The notes below the pieces were generated by a model that had not been told where the DNA came from, did not search any database, and worked only from the letters and a program-made list of their open reading frames with translations. From assembly GCA_051710585.1 (NCBI GenBank), contig JBPESP010000001.1:630548-694547 (forward strand): a DNA stretch of 64,000 nucleotides. The letters are read 5' to 3'. The translations under genes were made by a program, and so were the position numbers. Positions within the stretch are counted from its first letter, which is position 1, and every line of letters starts with the position of its first letter. Below are positions 1 through 9,309 of this stretch, piece after piece. The DNA comes from JBPESP01 sp051710585 (GTDB lineage Bacteria > Pseudomonadota > Gammaproteobacteria > Enterobacterales > Enterobacteriaceae).

Positions 1-626
1 GTCAGTCCAGCGGCGCTGGCGCTGGTGATAAAACTTCCGCTGAGCTGTCCGGTTAATGTCGTATTACGCCATTTTGCAGTTATATCATTAGCTATACTTT
101 CCTTGAAGCTACCGTCAATACGGCGGTCATAAGTACGCATCTCACAACGGGAAATATACCAGGTTAAACGCTGTAAATCCCCGGCGGTGGTCAGTATCCA
201 GGAGAAAGATTGGCCTATTTTCAGATTTCGTAACGCAGAATTTTGTCGGGCTAGTGCGGCGACGTCGGTAATATCAATACCGTACTGAGTGAGAATGCTG
301 CTTAGAGTATCTCCAGTGGAGATGATATATTCATGCACGCCTGGCTCTCCTTCAACGCGTTCGTCTAGATCATCCTTAGAGATATCTTCGTTGCTTTCTG
401 TAGTTGTTTGATCAAGCGGTTCGCTTGCCTCAGGCGCTAGCTCGCGCAATTGCTGGCTTTCCATCGGAATGATGCCGGTATTAGGCTGTTCCACTACCGG
501 GGAATAAATATAAGGTCGCCAAACAGCGATGGCTAGTGTAACGATACTTAATGACCCTAGCATAACGCGATGGGGTCGCGGTAGATAATTAAATGCCAGG
601 GCGAAAGAGCGGGTTATCTGCTGCAC
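1..626 (-). CDS. mepM: Murein DD-endopeptidase MepM, N-terminal part (runs off the window)
   Basis: Cuts D-Ala-mDAP cross-links in periplasmic peptidoglycan so that new strands can be inserted. The 208 codons present match the start of E. coli MepM closely: a short basic N-terminus, one membrane-anchor segment at about residues 22-36, an acidic linker, then the LysM/OapA-like region with GVHEYIISTGDTLSSIL at about residue 92. The catalytic M23 domain with its zinc ligands would lie beyond position 1, so activity cannot be judged. The frame opens only after a stop at 633-635 and holds no ATG; the first codon matching the family N-terminus (QQITRSFALAFN) is a GTG at 624-626, so the usual ATG has become GTG. 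In E. coli the upstream neighbour is the divergent znu region, which I cannot find here. Identity is secure; completeness is unknown. Confidence 0.9.
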   Translation of the reverse strand, partial: MQQITRSFALAFNYLPRPHRVMLGSLSIVTLAIAVWRPYIYSPVVEQPNTGIIPMESQQLRELAPEASEPLDQTTTESNEDISKDDLDERVEGEPGVHEYIISTGDTLSSILTQYGIDITDVAALARQNSALRNLKIGQSFSWILTTAGDLQRLTWYISRCEMRTYDRRIDGSFKESIANDITAKWRNTTLTGQLSGSFITSASAAGL

Positions 627-1750
627 TAATGACTATCCTCATGTTTTTTTTGGCAGCTCACGCATTGGTTTGACAATTGCAATAGGAAAGAGCGTGTAGC
701 TTCCTTATCTAGAAGGAATACCTATTTATAGCGAGTCTAAGGTACCTATACGCACGTTTTCTTTGCGAGCGACAGCATTGATAAAGATTAGCTTGAATTG
801 TGGCTTAATAAAAATACAGATCGCTTTTTGATAAATTAACTCTGTTCTAATTTTATGTGAAACTTCTATCACCGAGCTGTACTTCAGAATTGATAGTGAA
901 ATACCCCAACAATGTTGACTACAACATAATATATATGCATAATAAAATATATCACCTGCTTTAGCGCTAAATAGCAACGTTATTGTAACGATATTTTTTT
1001 CATCTTTTGTAAAGATATTTTTGAAAATTCGTAGATTATCTTCTAAAGATATTTATTTCTGGAGATAAACCTCAAAAGATGGTTACATATCCCTCAGCCT
1101 TGCGCTTAGAAAATGGTCTAAAAAAGTTACAGATGCATATTAAATTCGTTGTGATGATGACCATTTTTATCGTTCTTATCAGCATTATAATAATGATTTT
1201 CATGTAATTTTACTGCTTTTATACCATCCTCATGATGTTTGGCAGATTTGATGAGAGTAATACAGTAGTTATATAGAGCCTTGAGGAGGTGATTTTGATA
1301 AAAATATTTTTAGTTCTAGCCCCTAGAGTAGCATATTCGCTTTTTAAGCAGAGTTCATAATCATGAATGGGGACCTATCAACAATCGTGCAATAGAACCT
1401 TCACTAGCATCACTACGGTATCAGTAAAGAATCCCAGCGGATTACATAGATAACGAGTGCAGCCTTTAGTTATGCACACCGCGCTCAGTACCCCCAAGTA
1501 TGGTACCCTATAAAATAAAGTGCTACCACTTCACTCTTTGGATCGCCAAGCATGCTCTTAATGGATTGATGTGGTAGGGATCTCATGCTTGCCTGCAGTG
1601 GAGGTAGTTTTTATAGAATGATTCTTCTGAGAAATTCAACTATCTCGATTTTTTAATGTATCAGTTATTATCCATAATCGTCAGGTTTACAATATAATAA
1701 AGGCTGTATATCTAGCTAGCTCGAATGTTTAAGATGCTATTAAAAACCGC
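627..1750. other. Gene-poor stretch, content unresolved
   Basis: In E. coli this interval would hold znuA, znuC, znuB, ruvB, ruvA, ruvC and yebC, about 5 kb. Only 1.1 kb remains, with no credible frame. The 83-codon minus-strand frame at 726-977 has no family resemblance. I could not align any of the expected genes, so most were probably deleted. Confidence 0.5.
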
Positions 1751-2204
1751 TAATGCAGTTAGCCTCGTGTGAGAAGGGGTACGGTACGTGCCATAATGGC
1801 GGTACTTAAGATTATTTCATTGTACCACTATCTCTTAGGATTTGTTTAACCTACTTTACAGTATATTTAAACAGCGATATATTTAGATTTATCGCTGTTA
1901 CGATAGAAACAGCAGACGCCTGACATAGCTTTAATACTGACTTGTGTTCTTTAGTTATAAAACTTGCTCTATCTTTAAGCAAGTAGCTAAAACTGTGTAA
2001 TGATTTTACTGACCTCGATATAAAATTAGCTTTAGATACGCGGGTATAATATCGCTAACTTTTATGGATACAGTCTACCCTCAGGTAAGTTAGTTTACGT
2101 CCTGCAATCTTGTATTATTTCCCAGAGTTGTAATATTAGTATCCCGCACGTTGTTGGCAGTAGAGATAATTACCAGTATCGAAACTTTGTGTTTATAGGT
2201 CCAT
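1751..2204 (-). pseudogene. nudB: Decayed nudB (dihydroneopterin triphosphate pyrophosphatase)
   Basis: NudB removes pyrophosphate from dihydroneopterin triphosphate early in folate synthesis. Directly downstream of aspS on the same strand, as in E. coli, a reading from ATG 2204 gives YKHKVSILVIIS, against YKRPVSILVVIY in NudB. After frameshifts, pieces corresponding to the EEGET part of the Nudix box follow. There are stops just beyond the first 40 codons, so it cannot encode the enzyme. Only the first third was aligned; the left boundary is set from the normal gene length of about 453 bp. Confidence 0.6.
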
Positions 2205-2246
2205 TATGAGCGACTGTTTTATACCTTTCTAATCTTTGCTAATAAC

Positions 2247-3995
2247 CTAAATTGAGAAATTGGCGAATCTGTCTGTATTGGTGAAACTCGGCGCTTCTGT
2301 CATCAGATCCGAAGCTGCGGTTGTTTTCGGAAATGCAATAACATCACGGATATTATCGGTACCAGTCAATAACATTACCAGCCGGTCAAGACCAAAGGCT
2401 AAACCTGCATGCGGTGGTGTGCCATATTTTAATGCATTGAGCAGAAAGCCAAATTTTTCCTTTTGCTCCTGTTCATTGATACCTAAAATATTAAACACTG
2501 TTTGTTGCATTTCACTGTGATGGATACGAACAGAACCGCTACCAACCTCATAACCGTTAATTATCATATCGTAGGAGTTGGCTACCGCTGATATTGGCGA
2601 TGCAGCGAGTAATTTAGTATCATCGATATTCTTAGGTGCAGTAAACGGGTGATGTGTAGCCACCAAGCTGCCCTTCCTGTTTTTCTTGAACATTGGAAAA
2701 TCAATGACCCAGAGCGGCGCCCAGCGGTTGGTTACTGTAAGCTGTAAATCTAGGCCCAGTTTTAAACGTAGTGCTCCCATTGCATTGCTGACGGTATTTT
2801 TGTAATCTACGCTAAAGAAAATGATATCTCCATTAGAGGCCTCTGTGCGTAGAAGGATTTGTTTAATAATCTGAGGCTCACGGAATTTTGCTAGTGGGCT
2901 TTGTATCCCTTCCACACCGGCGTCGCACTGGGTTACTTTCATCCACGCTAGCCCTTTAGCGCCGTATATTTCACTGTATTTAACATATTCATTAATTTGT
3001 TTTTGGTTTAGTTTAGCGCCACCAGGAACGCGCAATGCCACAACGCGGCCCTGGCTATCATTTTTAGGAATAGAAAACACCTTGAACTCTACATCCTTAA
3101 CTAGGTCCGCCACGTCCACTAGTTCCATTGGGTTACGTAAATCAGGTTTGTCAGAGCCAAAACGGCGCATGGCATCGTTATACGTTATTTGCGGGAAGAT
3201 GCCTAGATCAACTCCGCTAATCTCACGCCACAAATCGCGAATAAGCCGCTCCATCACTTCCTGGACCTGGGTTGCGGTCATGAAAGAGGTTTCAACATCT
3301 ATCTGTGTAAACTCTGGCTGACGATCAGCGCGCAGGTCCTCATCACGAAAACATTTTACAATCTGATAGTAGCGATCGAACCCAGACATCATCAATAATT
3401 GCTTGAATAGCTGCGGCGATTGTGGTAAAGCGTAGAATTTCCCTTGATGTACTCTGCTAGGCACCAGATAATCACATGCACCCTCCGGTGTTGCTTTTGT
3501 CAGCATAGGTGTTTCTATATCGAGAAAACCTTCGTTTTCCATGAAGTGGCGGACAAAACTAGAGATGCGCGCCCGGGTTTTTAATCGCTGTGCCATAACT
3601 GGGCGCCGTAAATCAAGGTAGCGGAATTTGAGTCGTTGTTCTTCAGTGTTATTCTGGTTGTTATCGAGAGGCAAAGGCTCAGCACGGTTAATAATAGATA
3701 GCTCGGTAGCCAATACTTCAACGGCGCCAGTCGCTATGTCGTTATTGACTTGGTTGTTCGGCCGGGTGTGCACGATGCCGGTTAACTGCAGGCAGAATTC
3801 GTTTCGCAGGTTAGAGGCGAGGGCAAAAGTTTCTTGATGGTTAGGATTAAAAAATACTTGCACAAGGCCTTCTCTGTCGCGCATTTCAATGAAAATCAGA
3901 TTACCTAGATCGCGACGACGGTTAACCCAACCCCATAACGTCACTTTCTGGCCAACATGTGATAGGTTTAGCTGTCCGCAATATATAGTACGCAT
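2247..3995 (-). CDS. aspS: Aspartyl-tRNA synthetase
   Basis: Charges tRNA-Asp with aspartate in the cytoplasm; essential. At 582 residues it is a little shorter than the 590 of E. coli, the loss being at the C-terminus. Visible in order: the OB-fold anticodon-binding domain (about 1-105), the class II core with motif 2 FRDEDLRADRQPEFTQ, the bacterial GAD insertion, and motif 3 GLAFGLDRL near residue 530. ATG 3995 matches the family start MRT-YCGQL. One substitution stands out: in the conserved loop TPEGARDYLVPSR that closes over aspartate and adenylate, residue 174 is Cys instead of Arg. The two flanking genes are fossils (nudB and yecD), so aspS is now isolated. Identity is certain. Confidence 0.97.
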   Translation of the reverse strand: MRTIYCGQLNLSHVGQKVTLWGWVNRRRDLGNLIFIEMRDREGLVQVFFNPNHQETFALASNLRNEFCLQLTGIVHTRPNNQVNNDIATGAVEVLATELSIINRAEPLPLDNNQNNTEEQRLKFRYLDLRRPVMAQRLKTRARISSFVRHFMENEGFLDIETPMLTKATPEGACDYLVPSRVHQGKFYALPQSPQLFKQLLMMSGFDRYYQIVKCFRDEDLRADRQPEFTQIDVETSFMTATQVQEVMERLIRDLWREISGVDLGIFPQITYNDAMRRFGSDKPDLRNPMELVDVADLVKDVEFKVFSIPKNDSQGRVVALRVPGGAKLNQKQINEYVKYSEIYGAKGLAWMKVTQCDAGVEGIQSPLAKFREPQIIKQILLRTEASNGDIIFFSVDYKNTVSNAMGALRLKLGLDLQLTVTNRWAPLWVIDFPMFKKNRKGSLVATHHPFTAPKNIDDTKLLAASPISAVANSYDMIINGYEVGSGSVRIHHSEMQQTVFNILGINEQEQKEKFGFLLNALKYGTPPHAGLAFGLDRLVMLLTGTDNIRDVIAFPKTTAASDLMTEAPSFTNTDRFANFSI

Positions 3996-4189
3996 TAATA
4001 TCCTTAAAATTTAGTCCGCCAATGGGTGCTGTAATAGATTGAAATAAGTTAACCATTCATTTAAATTTCTAGTATATGGGCTAGCATTTTAAGGCTATCA
4101 TTAAAAATGAATTTCAGGAACAGCATAAGTCTGTTTATCTTGGCGGCAGCATTGCTAATGCTATTAGCGTTTCACTATAAAAACATTAA

Positions 4190-4770
4190 TAAAATTAATC
4201 AATGCAACATTGTTATTGAGGTGTGTAGTAACATACTTTTGAATTATCTTACCAGTTTATAACCTGCCACTGTCGTGTATTATTCTCTATATTAGAGAAT
4301 ATTAGAGACCAGAATGTTAGAGTTCAATTTTTCTCGTAGCGCCTAGTGCTTATAGATTTGCAAGAAAGGATTTTTATTATTTTGGGCGGAAGCTTTCCCA
4401 GAGTGGAACAACGTTACGGATATCACTAAACATACCGCGTTGAACTTGTGGTATTGTATTTTGTCAATCTCAAGGCGTAGGCTAGGATAGCCTCATTGTT
4501 ACTAAACGCCAATAGTGCATTTATACTACTAAGTTTAAATGGAGTTTCACTGGCATGAAGCTGAAATGATTGTTTTGGAAGGATTCAAGTAACATTAGCG
4601 TAGAATCCATCATGCGTAGTGCTTAGGAATTGGGCTTTGACTAGTACTGGTGAAGATATATGCATGTACACGATAAGGCCTAGTACAACAACCTCTTAAA
4701 TAGCTTCAAACGCTTTTACCGAGTGGCCCCACAGAGTACAAGTGCCCCTTGCCCTTCCCTTAAGTAACCC
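4190..4770 (+). pseudogene. yecD: Decayed yecD (isochorismatase-family hydrolase)
   Basis: Upstream of and divergent from aspS, as in E. coli. Near 4590-4640 the + strand reads NISVESIMRSA-stop-ELGFD, against NIGVESTARNAWELGFN in YecD, so a Trp codon has become a stop. Just before it, KWSFTG and IVL-G fragments correspond to QWGAFYG and TIVLCGIS after frameshifts. The 5' boundary is estimated from family length, with a weak match to the TTALVVIDLQEG region near 4190. The gene is clearly dead. Confidence 0.65.
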
Positions 4771-4821
4771 TGGGCGATTAGTTAATCCGTCTGAGCTCAG
4801 CTCTGTTAGTATTGAAATACT

Positions 4822-5120
4822 ATGCTTTATATTGGCTTATCACTTTGATAAGCACAGTTGTTGTTATAAATATGGCTTGTACCCATTGGTGAATAACGCC
4901 TATTATTTTAATATGTAGAGTGAAATACGATGCTTTATATCTATGCACCGCTCAATGATGAGTAGGGTGGTATGACTATTGGCGCCCCATGACGCTAGAA
5001 ATCTTTTCTTTTTTGCTTTAAGTTTCCCAGTTGCCATTAGCAGGCGTTAAAGTGGACAGTGTATTTTTATTCCGGTGTAGAGATTCGATATCTGGCATAC
5101 GATACTTTCGCTAAAGTAGA
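4822..5120 (+). pseudogene. yecE: Decayed and truncated yecE (DUF72 family)
   Basis: From ATG 4822 the frame reads MLYIGLSL then two stops (E. coli MIYIGLPQW). A piece near 4916-4945 aligns with CVEGNTTLYALPKP, and one near 4995-5050 with FRFCFKFPATISHQAALR. About 300 bp remain of a gene that is normally about 820 bp, so the 3' two thirds is deleted or unrecognisable. It sits between the yecD and yecN fossils in E. coli order. Function of the family is unknown. Confidence 0.65.
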
Positions 5121-5139
5121 TAAAGGAGTAAATATTAGG

Positions 5140-5525
5140 ATAATAAGCGCCTTATATGTCTCGTACTAGGTATATTATTTCTGATAAAACTATCATTGGA
5201 TCTGATCAAACCAATGAACTATCTTGTAATAAGCCTATCTATAATGGTGGATTTTATGAATTACGACCACTATCTTAGGATGCGTGGTAACACGATGCAA
5301 TATGTTCTTATCGATCTTATTTTATTATTCCTTTTGAACCCAAAAGGTTCAACAAACTAGGCCTTGCATATTTAGCGCTGATATTGACAGCCGGTTTGCT
5401 TGATATATTACTATGCCTACAGACCTGAAAATATCACAGGCGGTGTGACAGCATGAGTGCTACCTACTTCTTTTCTAGTGTGCTGATAGTATTGCTATAT
5501 TTCTGCTTTATGCGCTGAGATATAT
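5140..5525 (+). pseudogene. yecN: Decayed yecN (MAPEG-family membrane protein)
   Basis: A preserved AAAGGAG at 5121-5127 precedes an ATA where the start should be, then ISALYV (E. coli VSALYAVL). Later segments read GGFYELRPLS (GGFSELQSAI), AYLALILTAGLL (VHICGIVLLAGRL) and MSATYFFSSVLIVLL (MSATWCALLLMVLA). Several in-frame stops kill it. It lies immediately upstream of cmoA, as in E. coli. Confidence 0.65.
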
Positions 5526-5596
5526 GCAGTTAATCTAGTAATAATAAGACTGTCCGAAAGCGTATAGGATACATTTTTTATCGGTACTTTTGATAG

Positions 5597-5631
5597 AATA
5601 AGCGTTTTTTTACAATAACGCTTATTTTTTT
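5597..5631 (+). terminator. Hairpin plus T-run directly upstream of the cmoA start
   Basis: A perfect 10-bp stem (AATAAGCGTT at 5597-5606 with AACGCTTATT at 5617-5626) with a 10-nt loop, followed by TTTTT to 5631. The cmoA ATG is at 5635, so the T-run ends 4 nt before the start codon and there is no Shine-Dalgarno sequence in between. It has the form of an intrinsic terminator, perhaps that of the dead yecN, or of an attenuator or translation-blocking leader for cmoA. Confidence 0.7.
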
Positions 5632-5634
5632 ACT

Positions 5635-6378
5635 ATGACCCATCGTGATGACCTTTTCTCAACGCCCATTACTAGTTTAGGCAACTGGACTTTTGACGAT
5701 CGTGTCGCCGAAGTTTTTCCTGATATGATCCAGCGTTCCGTTCCTGGTTATTCTAATATCATTTCGATAATCGGGATTCTTGCTGGCCGCTTCGCCCGTC
5801 CTGGAACGCAAATATATGATCTCGGCTGCGCCCTCGGCGCTGCGACGCTAGCGATGGGTTGCACTATCAGACATGGTGATTGCCGTATTATTGCGGTAGA
5901 TAATTCACCGGCAATGATTGACCGTTGTCGACGTGATCTTAGTGTTTTGCGCACTACGATACCTACGGAAATCATTGAGGGTGATATTTGCACGGTGCTC
6001 ATTGAAAACGCCTCAGTAGTAGTGCTGAATTTTACTATCCAGTTTCTTAAGCCAGTACAGCGGCAAAATTTGCTTAATCGTATTTATGCCGGGCTAAATC
6101 CGGGGGGTATATTAGTATTATCGGAAAAATTTAGTTTTCAGGATCAGCGTATCAATGAGCTTTTGTTTGATATGCACCATGATTTTAAACGGGCTAACGG
6201 CTATAGCGAATTAGAAATCAGCCAGAAACGCAGCATGCTAAAAGATGTAATGCTCACTGATACGGTGGAAGTGCATAAGCAACGGCTGGTTAAGGCGGGC
6301 TTTAGTCATGTTGATCTTTGGTTCCAATACTTCAATTTCGGTTCATTAGTTGCTATTAAAACAGAGAGCGAGAAGTGA
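5635..6378 (+). CDS. cmoA: Carboxy-S-adenosyl-L-methionine synthase
   Basis: Makes carboxy-SAM from SAM and prephenate; CmoB then uses it to build 5-carboxymethoxyuridine (cmo5U) at position 34 of several tRNAs. At 247 residues it has exactly the E. coli length. The class I methyltransferase fold is clear: motif I YDLGCALGAAT at about residue 59, the acidic residue in AVDNSPAMI, EGDI, and the family segments MHHDFKRANGYSELEISQKR and WFQYFNFGSLVA. ATG 5635 matches the family start, but no Shine-Dalgarno sequence precedes it and a terminator-like hairpin ends 4 nt upstream. The stop overlaps the cmoB start, so the two are one translational unit. Identity is certain; how it is expressed past the hairpin is not clear. 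Confidence 0.97.
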   Translation: MTHRDDLFSTPITSLGNWTFDDRVAEVFPDMIQRSVPGYSNIISIIGILAGRFARPGTQIYDLGCALGAATLAMGCTIRHGDCRIIAVDNSPAMIDRCRRDLSVLRTTIPTEIIEGDICTVLIENASVVVLNFTIQFLKPVQRQNLLNRIYAGLNPGGILVLSEKFSFQDQRINELLFDMHHDFKRANGYSELEISQKRSMLKDVMLTDTVEVHKQRLVKAGFSHVDLWFQYFNFGSLVAIKTESEK

Positions 6379-7346
6379 GTCAGTTTACCGATTTTTATCA
6401 AATTATAGCCAAGAATCCTCTTAGCCATTGGCTTAATACTCTACCAGCGCTACTGAGTGAATGGGAGAAAACCTCCAAGTACGGTAAGTTTACTCAATGG
6501 TGTAACGTGGTGAAACGGCTACCAATGCTCATTCCAGCACGCTTGGATTTGCTTCACGGTGTTGAGGCGGACTGCGATCCGCCACTATCTGTTGACAAAC
6601 AGGCGAGGAACGAATCTCTCCTACGCCAGCTCATTCCCTGGCGTAAAGGTCCATTTTCTCTGTATGGTGTCAGTATTGATACGGAATGGCGCTCTGACTG
6701 GAAATGGGAACGCGTGCTACCGCATATTGCGCCGTTATTCGGTCGGCTTATTCTAGATGTCGGCTGTAGCAGCGGTTATCACCTTTGGCGCATGCTGGGC
6801 GCTGGAGCTCACTTAGCGATTGGGATTGATCCAATACAGCTGTTTTATTGCCAATTCGCGGCGGTGCGTAAACTCCTCGGCGGTGATCAACGGGTGCATC
6901 TGCTGCCGTTGGCTATCGAACAGCTACCGGCGTTAGGTGCCTTTGATACTGTATTTTCTATGGGAGTACTTTACCATTGCCGCTCCCCACTGGATCATTT
7001 GCTGCAATTGAGAAATCAATTAGTCAAAGGTGGTGAATTAGTGCTAGAAACATTAGTTATTGAAGGCGACAAGCAACAGGTCTTGATACCAAGTGAGCGC
7101 TACGCCCAAATGCGCAATGTCTACTTCATTCCTTCCCCTACCGCACTAGCGGATTGGCTGGAAAAGTGCGGTTTTATCAACGTGCGTCAGGTGGACATCT
7201 CGGTTACTAGCACTAACGAACAACGCCGTACTACATGGATGACCAGCAAATCTCTGGCAGATTTTCTTCATCCCAACGATCCCCACTTAACAATCGAAGG
7301 TCACCCTGCACCGCAGCGTGCAGTTATTATAGCAGAAAAACCCTGA
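6375..7346 (+). CDS. cmoB: tRNA U34 carboxymethyltransferase
   Basis: Transfers the carboxymethyl group of carboxy-SAM to 5-hydroxyuridine at tRNA position 34, giving cmo5U, which widens wobble decoding of four-codon boxes. At 323 residues it equals E. coli CmoB. Visible: WRKGPFSLYGVSIDTEWRSD at about residue 90, the cofactor-binding LDVGCSSGYHLWRM near 125, VLYHCRSPLDH near 198, and RYAQMRNVYFIPS. The start is a GTG inside the overlap GTGA shared with the cmoA stop (6375-6378), so translation is coupled. In the cofactor loop, the Gly of GCGSG is Ser, probably tolerated. Retention of both enzymes through heavy gene loss suggests the modification still matters to decoding here. Confidence 0.96.
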   Translation: MSQFTDFYQIIAKNPLSHWLNTLPALLSEWEKTSKYGKFTQWCNVVKRLPMLIPARLDLLHGVEADCDPPLSVDKQARNESLLRQLIPWRKGPFSLYGVSIDTEWRSDWKWERVLPHIAPLFGRLILDVGCSSGYHLWRMLGAGAHLAIGIDPIQLFYCQFAAVRKLLGGDQRVHLLPLAIEQLPALGAFDTVFSMGVLYHCRSPLDHLLQLRNQLVKGGELVLETLVIEGDKQQVLIPSERYAQMRNVYFIPSPTALADWLEKCGFINVRQVDISVTSTNEQRRTTWMTSKSLADFLHPNDPHLTIEGHPAPQRAVIIAEKP

Positions 7347-7355
7347 CGTCAGGGT
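7340..7355. terminator. 16-bp perfect palindrome over the cmoB stop codon
   Basis: ACCCTGACGTCAGGGT is a perfect inverted repeat that contains the cmoB TGA. It could form an 8-bp stem with almost no loop, but no T-run follows, so it is at most a weak or factor-dependent terminator. Confidence 0.4.
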
Positions 7356-7511
7356 ATGTAAATTAATCTGGCGGTGAAGCGATAATTCTTAGCATGTGCC
7401 ATCTCTTATAGTGGCATTATTGATGTTACTGATAATCTTTCTAGGCACGGATGCGTCTCTCACCTATACAGTGGGCAGGAAAAGTCCAAAAAAATGATTT
7501 TGGATTACTAC

Positions 7512-7543
7512 TTGTAAGTAGTACGTGTTGTAAGTAGTACGTG
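7512..7543. repeat. Perfect tandem duplication of a 16-mer
   Basis: TTGTAAGTAGTACGTG occurs twice back to back. No gene is nearby. It looks like a recent slippage or duplication event in decaying DNA. Confidence 0.9.
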
Positions 7544-7829
7544 GATTTAAGTGTTTGCACGGCAAAATTGCTCCTCATATCGGACGTGTCTTAATAGAGA
7601 AATACGGTTAGCGTTTATGTCACCTTATTGGCTAATCATCCCAATTGCCTATAACACAGTAACGGTTAAATTATTCGCTTAATTGGTGACCCTTACGCTC
7701 ATCCCTTCCCGCTCTACGACAGCGCATACTGTGGAATTAGCTGGTATTTCTACTAGTTTTGTTAATGGCCTGCATCTGATAGTCTTGTGCGTTGATGCGG
7801 CAGTAAAGTCGGTTGTCATTCCAAACTCT

Positions 7830-8510
7830 ATTTATCTGTTTTTTCGCATGGTTGTCTAGAGCACTTTGCGATAATACATCTTGTCAATAAGAGTTTATAC
7901 TGCGATCTTGCTACTGTTGATCCAGTGCTTTCAGGTGCTAAATGTCCGCTGATGCTCTGTAATCTCTTATAATCCCCGAGGGCATAGCCTATCGCCTCAA
8001 GGAGTTTATGCAGTATATTGTCTCGGTACAAACGTATGATTTCCTAAGTGTTCTTCGATGAAACCTATTATTTTTACTAAAACATTAGAGTTGCTTCACA
8101 TATCTTTTTGCTTCCTTGAATGAGGCGGTAGTGGAGGGTTACTTTTATATTGCTCTCAAATATTTCTAATATCACCGGCCTGTGTAGGTAGCCGTGATCC
8201 AGAATCCACGCTTAATATATGAAATTTGCTGCATAGAGCGCTAGCATGGCGTGATGGTGATGAATGTCCTGGAGGTTGATCAAGCTTTGTTTTATAGTAA
8301 TTGGACTTGTGGACTATTTGAAGGGTAATCGCGACTGGCTGACGGAGCAGCTGCAAGAAATACCCGAGCTTTGATACTACAGTGTTTAAAGATAAACTAT
8401 TTGATCTAGATTGACGCCAGCCATCAGCCCGTCTAGATGTTTAATAACTAAATTTATACACCTTCTTTGAAGAGAAGAAGTGTCTCTTTTTCCGTCTTAA
8501 TTATGTCTTT
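7830..8510 (-). pseudogene. cutC: Decayed cutC
   Basis: CutC-family TIM-barrel proteins lie between cmoB and argS, on the opposite strand, in E. coli. Reading the minus strand from about 8510: a segment resembling QAGADRIEL near 8420, then SVRQ-VTIP near 8320 (window VSQSRLP), a GF-ITATYTG stretch near 8190 resembling ELG--GLVTGVL, and AL-GDYKRLQS near 7970. Stops and frameshifts interrupt it throughout. Support is moderate; each piece alone is short, but order, strand and spacing agree. Confidence 0.45.
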
Positions 8511-9295
8511 TCCAAAAAAAAGTGCTGGATACCCACTTTAGATCACATTGTCCACGCTTACCAACATGGCCTTGTGTTCATATTAATCTGCAAAGCTACA
8601 GGGGGGTTATATTAAAGGATAATCAGCAATAATAATATTGCACACAGGGCGTAAAAAAAATTAAATTTCACGATAACGCACCATTTTCACTGATCGGTAT
8701 GATAGGATTGTTTAACGTTTTTTGTCTGCGTCTAGCTTTATTTATCGCAAAGAATTAGCAAGATAGCGCCGCTTCTGAGAAGAAGCGCGCCAGTGCTCTT
8801 GCAAACAGATGTCTGCCTCTCTCAACAGTAGTATTTCAATACGAAAGTAATCCTAAAGATAGGTATTTTTAAAAGTGCGTTGGCTTGGATTGTATGCTTG
8901 TATTATATTAATTTTTTAACTTTTAAAATAAAAAATATATAATAATGCTATTATTAAATTTATGCTTATTAATGGTTTATTTTTTTGTTGGGTATTCCAT
9001 TATCTAGCAATTTACTATTAATCGCTATTAGCTCAGCATGCATATCGAATAAAGAACATTGCTGCAACCGGTAACTTTTTTTTCGCTGACCGCGATATAA
9101 ATTGGTAACTAGATCTCTTTTCTTTTGGGGCCACTAAACTTATCATTCTGTCTGTTCTATTGACTCTTCTGTTGTTGCTTATGATATAAGCATGATTTAT
9201 TTTTTTTGGATCTTACAACTGTGTCTGTCTGGTTGCAGTGGCCATAGTCAGAGTTTACCAAAGAATATCATGATTCTACTTTTCCCGCCTATGTA
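8511..9295. other. Gene-less interval, yecM expected but not seen
   Basis: In E. coli yecM would lie here on the minus strand. I found no convincing alignment. The stretch at about 8900-8960 is very AT-rich. The last 15 bases contain the argS ribosome binding site. Confidence 0.5.
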
Positions 9296-9309
9296 ATAAA
9301 GGTATTTTG

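Noticed and set aside
4812..4940. An apparent direct repeat (TGAAATAC then ATGCTTTATAT) at 4814 and 4921
   Set aside because: Both copies align to different parts of yecE (the start MIYIGL and the later TTLYAL), so the likeness is a coincidence within the fossil.
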